Assembly (NCBI GenBank): GCA_003640385.1
Contig: RCAB01000296.1
Span: forward strand, 1-64,000
Direction: 5' to 3'
DNA from: Setaria digitata
Lineage: Eukaryota; Nematoda; Chromadorea; Rhabditida; Setariidae
Length of the DNA stretch: 64,000 nucleotides
Shown: positions 54,901 through 64,000 of the stretch, in pieces
How positions within the stretch are numbered: position 1 is the first letter of the stretch
Layout of the letters: every line of letters begins with the position of its first letter
The notes under the pieces: model-generated
What the model was told of the DNA's origin: nothing
Database searches by the model: none
Seen by the model: the letters and a program-made list of their open reading frames with translations, nothing else
Made by a program: the position numbers and the translations under genes

Positions 54901-57900
54901 AATTTCTAATTTTAATGCTATAAAATTTCAGAGCTTAATTTATGCAATTCCAAAAAGAAAAAAAAATAAATTTAGGAAGAAATAAATAAATAAATGAAGA
55001 AATACAAAAATCAGGCAACTTTTAATGATTTAAAAAGCAATTTCTTTTCCTAAAAAGATACAATTTGTTCTATTCTAGAATGCAATTGTGATAGTGGTGG
55101 TATAGCAACTGATTACGGCACGATGTCTGATAGCCAAGTTCCAATTCGAAACATTTATAGTTTAAATGAACCGTTTTATAACAAAGGCTATATGTCCCTT
55201 GGACCATTAGTTTGTACCGGAAGTGGTATGTATTTGATGAATTCAAATTAGATTAAATATTTCAAATTTTGATTTCTGAAATTTACTGAAATTTCCCATC
55301 TATTTTACAGTAGAAAAAAAGCACGAATGCTTCCTTAAACCTTAATCATAATATTATAATTGTTCTCGATTATTCCTTGTTATTCTAGCTTGCTCCACCT
55401 CAGTTCAAAATTATTTCATTAAAATAATTTGAAAACCATTCTCAAGAAGACCAAGTTTGATCGAAAAATAATTGCTAATTAGTTTCAATTGTTAAGAGAC
55501 TGGTTAAATTGATTTCAGCTGCTTTAAGAATTTAATCTCAAATCAATCTTTTCCGGGAAAAATTTCTTGAGCGATAGGTAAAACTAGTGCATTACTGTTA
55601 CTTAACTAATGCAATTATGCGTTTATTATGTAAATAAAAATTTAAAGAATAGTGATACGAATTTTAGTGAAAGAAACTACAAGGAAATAAATGATTATTG
55701 TATTATTCCTTATCATATTATCGTATTTCTAATTGGAATTTCAGCTTACTTAATTATTGCAAAGAAATTCATAAACCGTCTGCTTTCTGTCATTTTAATT
55801 CTATTTTTTTTTAACTTTTCATTTTAGTAGGCCGATCTGCTACGTATACAATGAAAATCCGGAAGCAGTTTAGCCCTGTAGAAATTGGCACCTGGAATGG
55901 TGGCATGTTGAATTTCGAATTTCGTACTTATCTTGAAAGCGCTACATTATTATCATCAAACAGTGGAATGATAATGATCGCAATGATAGAACGAACATTT
56001 TACTTAATTATTGATAATCAGATAAGCTTAGCGCTCATTCCACAGTTAAGGTCTGCATTTAAGTCTTATTTTTTTTAAGTCAAGAAAAAAAAAATGATTT
56101 GAAGTTATGAAGACTAAATCCTACAATAATTACAGCTGTAAATTATAAGAACTAAAACTCGAAAAACTCAAACATTAGACATGTTTATGAAATTTTGACA
56201 TTTTTTTTATAATTTAGGATTTAAGGAACGCGTAATTGTCAATACGCAAAATTTCCAATAATTTTTTTTTAAATTTAAATTAAAACTTTTTTTTGAATTT
56301 TTTTCAACTGTAATTGCATTTCTTTTGCCCTATGTTCGAATGTTTTTTTTTAAATTTCAGGAAAAATTTCTCTTTTGCTTGTGATTTTATTTAACATTCA
56401 AGAAAAAAAAAAAGGAAAAGAACAAAGCAAAAAATGGACTTTTGTAAAATTTAAAGGAAAAGTCACAGTTTTATCTTTCCGAAAAAAATTCAAACAGATT
56501 TCTTGTCTAATATTGCTGAAATTTAAATTTGAGACGGAAAAATACAGAGTTTTATTTTTTTCTTTGATATTTTATTAAAAATAAAGTTAAATTCTACATA
56601 TATGAATATATGTAAAGATGTACCGTATATTGGATTTATAGGAAAAATAATGGTCATTGGCATCGGATTACCGTAGATTTTCGTGACGGATCAGTGCGAT
56701 TCTCAATCGATGATACAGTAACGACAGCAGTAGCTAAGAAATATTCCTTCAACAACACTCAATTAAGCATTGGGGGGTAAATAATTGAGCTAGATAATTA
56801 TGAAACAAGTTGTTTACCGTATCGGAGAATTCCATTGAAAATATCTGTTAAATTAATCTAATCAGTGAAATTAACAGAAATTTTAATTTTGTGATTCTCT
56901 TGAATCAATCTATTATTAATCAAATTAAACATTGAGATAACAAATAATATTAAGAATTTATCAGGTGATTATACTAAATTAATTCATTATTGCACGATCA
57001 ATTTAATAAGTTATTAAAATCGAAGATTTTTGTGTAAAATTTTAGTAAACTCTCTTTATTAGGCATAATTATTCCATTCATATTACCGATAGTATCTCCT
57101 AAGATTGTTTTTTTTTGAATAATAAATAATTTTGGAAAGTATGATAGCAAATTTTAAATTAAAAACTTTTATATCCACTTTGCCATTTTTTTTTTTATTT
57201 TTCAGTGGTCGCGATGGTTTCTTAGGTTGCATTCGTCAGGATATTTCTCAATGATAAACTGATAACGATAAATAAAACATTACAAGATGAATGTGAAAAT
57301 CAGTGTGAACTGCACGACTGTCAGCATGAAAGTCGTTGTGAAGAAGATTTTATAACTGATACGAAACGATGCGTTTGTCAAAATGCTATCATACATTCCG
57401 GTCATTTATGCCAAAATAGTAAGTTCTATTTTAGTTTGTTACTCAATAAATCATTAGCTGATATGATTAAATGATAAATTTTATCATTAATTCATGTACA
57501 AAGTGTACAGATTATAAGCACTTGGAGTGTTTTTAAATGTTTATAATTTTTAAAAAAAATTAAAACCATCTTCTGAATGAACAATATCAAGAAGCATCCT
57601 CAACAATATGCAACTGTTAGAGAATTATTTAGACCAACGAAAATGATGGAAAGGAAATGGATGAGATTTTTAATTTACTAGCAATAAAATTTGGACACGT
57701 TAATTTATAGAATAAACTTGCACCAAACTATTTGTCACTCAATTAATTAATTAACAATTTTGATCTTAATTGACAAAGAAAATATTATTATCTTCATCGT
57801 ATTATTGAAATGCATTTTTTTTTTTTAATGTAAAATGTTAAACTTCTTAGTGCAGATATCGAGAATTTTCCAGATTTCATCTTTCATCGATCAAATTGCT

Positions 57901-60900
57901 ATCGTAGCTACTGTTTTCATTATCTCTTCTTGAAATTAATTATTATCAGTTATTTAATATGCATTGTTATTGCCATTTTTTAAACTTTCAAGAAGAAATT
58001 CATTAATTTCATGAGAGTAACAATCTATAAACAATAATAATCTTATAATGAAAGGGAACAATTTATGAAAAATTTTTTTTTCTTTCAATTTCTACAAATG
58101 ACTTTAAGTATAAATATAAAATATGGCATTAGTATGCAAATAAGTTTTAAAAAATAATCTTTTTAAATTTTGAAATGAAAATAAGTCAAATGATTAATGC
58201 ATGAAATAGTGATTTTCAAATCTTTTATCTCATTTTGCATTTTCCTAACTCTTTGTCCTTTTTTCTTTTCAAATTAAATTTACAAAAAAAAAAAAAAATT
58301 TTTTACGAGTGAAATGCAAAAAAACTTCGTTTCCTTTAAGGTATTAATTATGGAACAGAGGTAAGTTTTCACGATCCCAAGCAAGCATTTTTAAAAGCAC
58401 AAAATATAAATGTTTCAAATGCATTGATGCAACGAATTATATTCAGTTTTCGTACAGACCAACGTGATGCTTTACTCATTTACCTGCATGATCATTTTTA
58501 TAACTTTGTACAGGTAAAACTATTATTTTCCCTTTTTTTTTTGGTTAATGTAAATTTAATTTTAAATAACTTTTAATTTTAATTAATTGAAATATTTTCC
58601 TTGTGCTTTTTTCATCATCGTTCAGTTTTGTGAAATTTTTTTTTGATAATTTTTAAAAAATCTCAAGAAAATTTTTCCTCTTTTAATTTCATTCTTTCCA
58701 CCTTCCAACCTTCTTTCTCCGTTCTCCTTTACGCATTTCTCACATTATTAAATATTCAGCTTATTTCCATTCATTACTTTCTTATTTCAAATTCCTCAGA
58801 TGTTAATAAATGAAAGTTTTCTTTTGCTTTTCATTAAATTATTGGAAGTTTTGACCAAACGATAACTAAGTTATCGTCTCGTTAAATACCTTTAATTGGG
58901 TACTACAATGTTGTAATAACATGGATTTACGGAGTACCTTTTTGTGATGATTTTGTTACCTGATCCCCTCACTTCCGGTAACGTATCTCTCTTCCTTTCC
59001 CGGTACCTTATACTCTCCATTTCCACTTCCGGTAGGATTTTCACATTCACTTTCGGCACCTTGTTCTCTCGTCCTCTCCTTAGATACCTCATCCTCACTC
59101 TTAACTTCCGACCTTATCCTTCTCCCCTTTCTCTCTTGTGATCACAGAATTGCTTCAATTTTATGTATTCTGCCTCTATTCAAATGTTTGTTTAAATTCT
59201 CTGATATGATACGGTATCAGACGATCTGATAAGCATTACTGCAACAGCTACTTCTCTCCAATAAGCGTTGTTTGCAAACTTCGACTTTCAAATCAAGCTA
59301 TTTTATTCCACAATGTTTCTCAAATTCTGCATCTTCAATTGCTTTACTATCAATGTGATAACATCACTTGACTCTGACTGCCTTGTCAACTACAACAACA
59401 GCTCGGATGTTGTGCTTAAATTCTATTTCAATTTAGGATTTTAAAATTCACTTACAACTTTAATTTTTTTCTACTTTTTAAATTAAAATATAAGTTGCCA
59501 ATTATTTAAAAGTAGTTAAAGCAAATGACACTAAATAAGCAAATATTGTTAACTATTTATCATATATTAGTTAAAGTTTTAGCAAATATTAGCTAAAATT
59601 ACCTTCCTTAACAGGTTCATCTATCGGATCATTCACATCTAGTGCTAACGCTTAACTTCAATCGTACCGTTTATCGTTGTGAAGTTCTGGCTAAGACTGG
59701 AAATGGTAATAAATTTGAAATTTACCTTTTAATTTAAATATTTTCATCTATGTAATTAAATTAAATTAAAAATGTTCCTGTGATATTCAACAAACAATTC
59801 TGGCTATTTGTATCGAATGTAATTTAGAGCCTGCTAAATGATTAATAAGTTGACAAGTTAATTATTAACAGTTAGTTGGTAGCACTATACGAATCTGTAC
59901 ACGGAAATTTTGGAATAGCTAACGAAGCATGCGGAAAAAATTTTTTTCTCTTTTTTGTATTCCTGTATTGCAATTCTGATAGCAAAATTCAGTTAATCGT
60001 AAAATTAGCTGCACTAATTAAGATTACGAAAACAATCAAACTAATTAATGAGTGGAAAATTTTGATAATTCCATTAAGACATTTTAGAATATAATCGGAT
60101 GAAATGGATTCAAGTAATGGTATTTCAATGGTCTGATTCAATTGAATTAAATGTTAACGATGAAATATGTCAGATCACTGGCCAGAGAATTCTTTCAAAT
60201 GATTTAATCAGAAAATTCGAAATTAACTCTGACATAGACGGTGATTGATATTACCTTTGTGAAGACTTTTTTTTTGTAGCTAGAAAATTTAGTGTTGAAA
60301 TTTTCTTGCATTTTAATGGGAAAGAGAAAGTGCTTGTTGTGTTTCGTTTTTCTATTTCAAATACAATGGAAGGAAATTGTTAGCACATCATTATATTATC
60401 AGAAAATCAGTTTTAAATTTTAGTAAAAACAAAAAAAGAAAAGTGAAAGAGAGTTGAGAAAAATGCAGCTGCAATTTTTTAGTAAAATTTAAATGAATTA
60501 ATAATTAATGAATTCTTTCTGAAAAAAATTTTTTTGAAATTAATTAAATTTTAGACGTTATTCAGCCACCAGTTTCACCGGTAAGCGAACAGAATGCCAG
60601 CTTTAATCATCAGTACAATTTACTTTTCATCGGTGGTGTACCAACGGAAATTCATTTTGGTAATTTGGAACCAATTTATCGATCAACAATTTCCAATTTA
60701 CTTGGCTGCATGCGTGGTTTAATGATTGGTACACGTGTTATTGATATGCGTGAGGAAAAGAACTGGTCATATTATCCAATGAAGCCAGGTAAGATGGCAA
60801 AGAGTGAATTTGAAATTTTGGTTAGGCCTTTTTTCAGGTGAGAAGGTAATTAAAAAGTAAAATTTGGTGATTATGATTAAGCCAGGTGAGATGATAATTA

Positions 60901-63900
60901 GAAGATAAAATTTAGAAGTTTGAAAAAAAAAAAGAAGAATGAAGTTAAAAAAAAAAGCATGCATGATTAAGTTGACAATTATAACGCTTAATGTAAGAGG
61001 AATACATGAACAGAAATGATTGAAAACAGAAACTGATAAAATACATTTACTAATGAGAATTGATTAACCAAAAGTGAACTTGAAATTAATTTTTTTGAAT
61101 TTTTGGCTTTATTCAAAAACTCAAAATTAAGATAATTATGAAACCAAAAAAAAAAAAAGTTACATAGCATGAAAACTAATGGACAAAGAATTATTTTTTT
61201 TTCTGTTCATTTCTTTTTTTTTTTGCTGGAGAATTTCAAATAAATAAAATTATTTCACTTAGTGCATGTTCAGTGATTCAGCTGCTTTAACAGAAAAATT
61301 CAGTGATAGAAAACCATGGAATGCATTGATAAGAAAAATTGTTGAAACATTATGATTAGATTATAAGAAATTGTAAACAGAGGGAATTCCAATTTTTCAA
61401 CCTTCTTCTCGAAGAGCATTTCGCTACACTGACAAATTTACCTTTCTTTTTTTTATTGCTAAGAAAAAAAAAATTGTTTTTCTTTCAAATTTCAATTAAT
61501 GCTTTTAAAATTAAAGGTGCAATCAAATTTGGCTGTAAAATGGGTTGTCATGAAATTGAACATTTATGTTCCAATGATGGACATTGTTCTGTTGAATGGG
61601 TTGCAACGAAATATTCTGAGAATACTGTTACCTGTAATTGTGCTCGAACATCTTACTACGGTGAATATTGTGATCAAGGTATGATATTCTTCATTTCAAT
61701 CAAAAATTTCCAGAATTATCAGTTAATCAGAAATGAAACTGGCAATATTTCAATCATTGAAACATGAACGAAATCATCCGTTAACTGATGAGAAATGAAA
61801 TTGAAAACATTTCAATTATCATAATGGAAACATTCGAAATGATTTGTTAATCGCAATCCTTCTTCTTGCATATTAATATGTATTAACAAAATATCCTATT
61901 TGAGAATAGAATTAAGAATATTGCTATCAGATAAGGTGAACTTTCTTTTATTCTAAATTGATCTTTTCATTGAAATTTTACACCGCTAATTACTAATTCA
62001 ATGTTATAAGAATTATTAGGAATATAACAATTTAAGTCACATTCCAAAACAATTTAAAGAGCCAGCAGTCATATTTACAATAAGAAGTTTTTTCATTAAT
62101 TTCTTGTCTTATCAATTTTATTAATTAATTAATTTAGTTTTTTTTTTTTAAATCAAATTTATTAGTTTTTTGCTTTATTTGTTCGAAATACATCTGAGAT
62201 ATTAAGACTTGATGGTATTTGCTTATACCAATTGAAATCTTCTTAACAAGATGTCACGTTGTTGTTACGTCAAATTTACATCTTGTCTAGCAACATCTAA
62301 TTACAAGTAGTAAACTAATTATAAAACTCAAAAAGATATCTATTTTGTTTAGAATTTTAAATAAAAAATTGGTTTTCTAAATCCACCATATATGAAATAT
62401 TTGCCTCAGTTCATTTTTTTTACCGTCTCATTTCTTTACGTTTTTTTTTTTTTAATCAATGACCTTTTTTTTTTCTTGAATTTTTATTTTGCAGATAGTG
62501 GTGCTCATTTTGCTGGTAATTCAATCATGATTTTAAATACGGCTGAAATATTTGAGAAAGTGATCATTGATTGGAATCAAATCATTGAGCAGACGTTTAG
62601 CTTCGCTTTCTCGACAAAACCTCTCGAGATTACGTCAAAGCTGACGAAGACAACAAAGGCACAAACACTTGCGACAATTCATTTCAAACAGAATAAGTAC
62701 GTATAAAACGTCAAATTTCCATTTTTCAAAACAACTCAATTCGTAGTGAGAAGAATAGCGATAGCGTTGCAAATTTCATTTCTTTTTATGTCAATTTTAC
62801 GTGAACAAGATGTTTGTTCTTCTAGTTCCATCAGTACTCTTTTGTCAGTTTGTCAGAATTGAAGCAAAAATGTCACACATACGTACGTACGTCTAGAAAT
62901 AGCAAAAATATTTTTGATAATTTTAATTATGTTATATTTTTGTTTTAGAATAATGCAAATATTATTGTGCAAAAATGGTTCAGTGAATGTTGCCATCACG
63001 TCAAGGGATGCGTCATTTGTTTACACGTTTCCGTATAATTACAGTGATGGCTATCGGCATTACTTTTATTCAAGATTTCGAATTAATAAATCACTAAAAA
63101 TTACAGTAAGATTTTTTTTTTTAGCATTTTCACCTTTTTTTTTTCTATTTTTATGATTTCAATTTAGTATTTTTACCATTTTATATAAGTTAAATTCAGT
63201 ATTTTTACTCCTTTTTTTATTCTTCATGGTTGAAATTTTCAAAAATTTCTTATTACATAGTTAAAGTTTTATGCTATCCGTTTCAACACGTGTCTAGCTG
63301 AACTGATCAGAGATTATTTGTCGCATTAATGATTAAATTTTGATTAAGCCAGTTTAATTAATTTATTTTTTTGGAACAAAATTTTTGAGAATTAATAATG
63401 CGGAAAAAAATGCAAGAAAAAAAATGGGAAAATTTAAAAAAAGAAAGAAGTTTAAAAAATTTAACTTTAGATTGATTCATGGAATTACAATTTCCCATCA
63501 TATCTTGCAACAGGCTTATCACTTGCAAATGCAATTAGATTCTCATTTGGTGGACCGTATATTATGGATATTTCAGAAATGAAACGAGGTGATAAGAAAA
63601 TCGGAAAGCATAACTTTACCGGTTGTATATCAAGTAAGTTATAAATTTGAAACTTTAAAAAAAAAAAATCTTACTAAAATTTTAAGCTGAAGATTTTAAT
63701 AAATTTTTTTTCCTTCAAATTTAAGAAAAACACATTTACTGCTGCAAATTAATAAAAAGAAAAAGAATTGCTAAAATAATTAGACAATTTTGATAGTTAA
63801 GTTAGGTTTTTTTTTTTATATTTTCTTTTTTTTTCTGAAAAATCAATTTGAATATTCTTAATTATTTTTCAATTAAGTCTATCGATACTAATGAGTTAAT

Positions 63901-64000
63901 TTTCGGTTTCATTTCAGATATCGATATTGATGTGAATGTTGCACGCATGCGTCTTAAACCTATTTTGTATTTGAAAAATTTTGAGCATGAATTTGCTCAT
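45961..64000 (+). CDS. CASPR/neurexin-IV-like adhesion receptor, 3' end beyond window
   Basis: Twenty-nine exons, phase-consistent except where noted: 45961-46099, 46620-46723, 48042-48132, 48631-48792, 49189-49334, 49858-49936, 50125-50219, 50589-50752, 51003-51116, 51328-51448, 51608-51829, 52233-52293, 52885-53016, 53279-53486, 53710-53802, 54204-54307 (or its copy 54387-54490), 55079-55225, 55831-56050, 56642-56776, 57206-57418, 58341-58513, 59615-59705, 60088-60240, 60555-60788, 61517-61678, 62495-62696, 62949-63105, 63471-63633, 63918 onward; about 1,389 residues so far. Domain order: signal peptide (FFLTLLSMLNAQ), LamG1, EGF1, LamG2, acidic linker, EGF2, fibrinogen-like module (NCDEILRAG, IIDPDGSG), LamG3, EGF3, LamG4, EGF4, LamG5. 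Each EGF has six cysteines. The fibrinogen-like segment running into KCNCDSGG and VPIRNIY is diagnostic of CASPR proteins (C. elegans nlr-1/itx-1), which act at cell junctions. No discoidin domain is seen. The transmembrane region lies outside. Exon 57206-57418 has one extra base. Confidence 0.88.
50836..50930 (+). repeat. 26-bp tandem repeat in an intron
   Basis: GTGATAATTTGAGTGACAGT-type units start at 50854 and 50880 (spacing 26), with degenerate partial units on both sides. It lies within the CASPR-like intron between the exons ending 50752 and starting 51003. Confidence 0.8.
54191..54554 (+). repeat. Duplicated 181-bp segment with one exon, split by N
   Basis: 54191-54371 and 54374-54554 are almost identical, with one synonymous T/C difference in the exon (ATT versus ATC) apart from the poly-T ends. 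The N at 54372 lies between them. Each copy holds the same 104-base exon with intact splice sites. Using both in series would break the reading frame, so only one can be used. Confidence 0.9.
58950..59145 (-). repeat. Pyrimidine-rich intronic island with short repeats
   Basis: In the CASPR-like intron before the 59615 exon. Less AT-rich than its flanks, with four variants of CACTTCCGGTA/TTCCCGGTACC spaced about 30-50 bases apart. The minus strand is open in two frames for 45-70 codons (including the stretch VPKVNVKILPEVEMES). It could be a decayed mobile element, but I recognise no transposon protein or terminal repeat. Confidence 0.3.

Noticed and set aside
57206..57256. The stop codon in the LamG3 exon as the true end of the CASPR-like protein
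   Set aside because: The next frame continues without interruption into an intact EGF and many more phase-consistent exons, so a one-base indel is far more likely.

Overview
This is AT-rich animal nuclear DNA with short exons, classic GT-AG introns ending in T-rich TTTTCAG/TTTTAG acceptors, and candidate spliced-leader acceptors (AG) a few bases to about 40 bases upstream of most start codons. Protein families and gene structure point to a nematode; the strong AT bias, long homopolymer runs and sparse genes suggest a filarial worm, but I cannot name the species from sequence alone. Three single N characters (2912, 2994, 54372) are each flanked by near-identical duplicated sequence, so this is a draft assembly with imperfect joins.

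Layout, left to right: (1) 1613-6307 (+) a type II membrane olfactomedin-domain protein in 6 exons, with a decayed copy of its 3' coding end just downstream. (2) 10831-14087 (+) fatty acid 2-hydroxylase in 6 exons (cytochrome b5 domain plus His-box hydroxylase domain). (3) 15474-16546 (+) NOP10, the 64-aa H/ACA snoRNP protein, closely followed by (4) 16587-17336 (+) an unrecognised small single-pass membrane protein. (5) 21281-18346 (-) translation elongation factor 1-alpha in 7 exons. (6) 24751-22937 (-) an OSTF1 homologue (SH3 plus ankyrin repeats). (7) 27191-25563 (-) complex I subunit NDUFB9. (8) 34797-30143 (-) a ZIP-family zinc transporter in 8 exons. (9) 40175-40103 (-) tRNA-Arg(TCG) in an 11 kb gene-poor stretch with tandem repeats. 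(10) 45961-64000+ (+) a large CASPR/neurexin-IV-like adhesion protein (laminin G, EGF and a fibrinogen-like segment), 29 exons so far and running off the right edge.

Exon models were built by hand. For every gene except the small membrane protein, each junction keeps reading phase, with two exceptions in the CASPR-like gene: an exon duplicated across the N at 54372, and a one-base frameshift near 57238. The genes do not form one pathway: four are housekeeping (NOP10, EF-1A, NDUFB9, tRNA), one is lipid metabolism, one is metal transport, and two are cell-surface adhesion/extracellular-matrix-type proteins at the ends. I found no CRISPR array, no intact transposon and no convincing new multi-gene system. 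The points most worth a second look are the domain layout and assembly breaks of the CASPR-like gene, the decayed duplicate behind the olfactomedin gene, the unnamed membrane protein beside NOP10, and a few isolated exon-like islands (9.5 kb, 39.1 kb, 43.6 kb).
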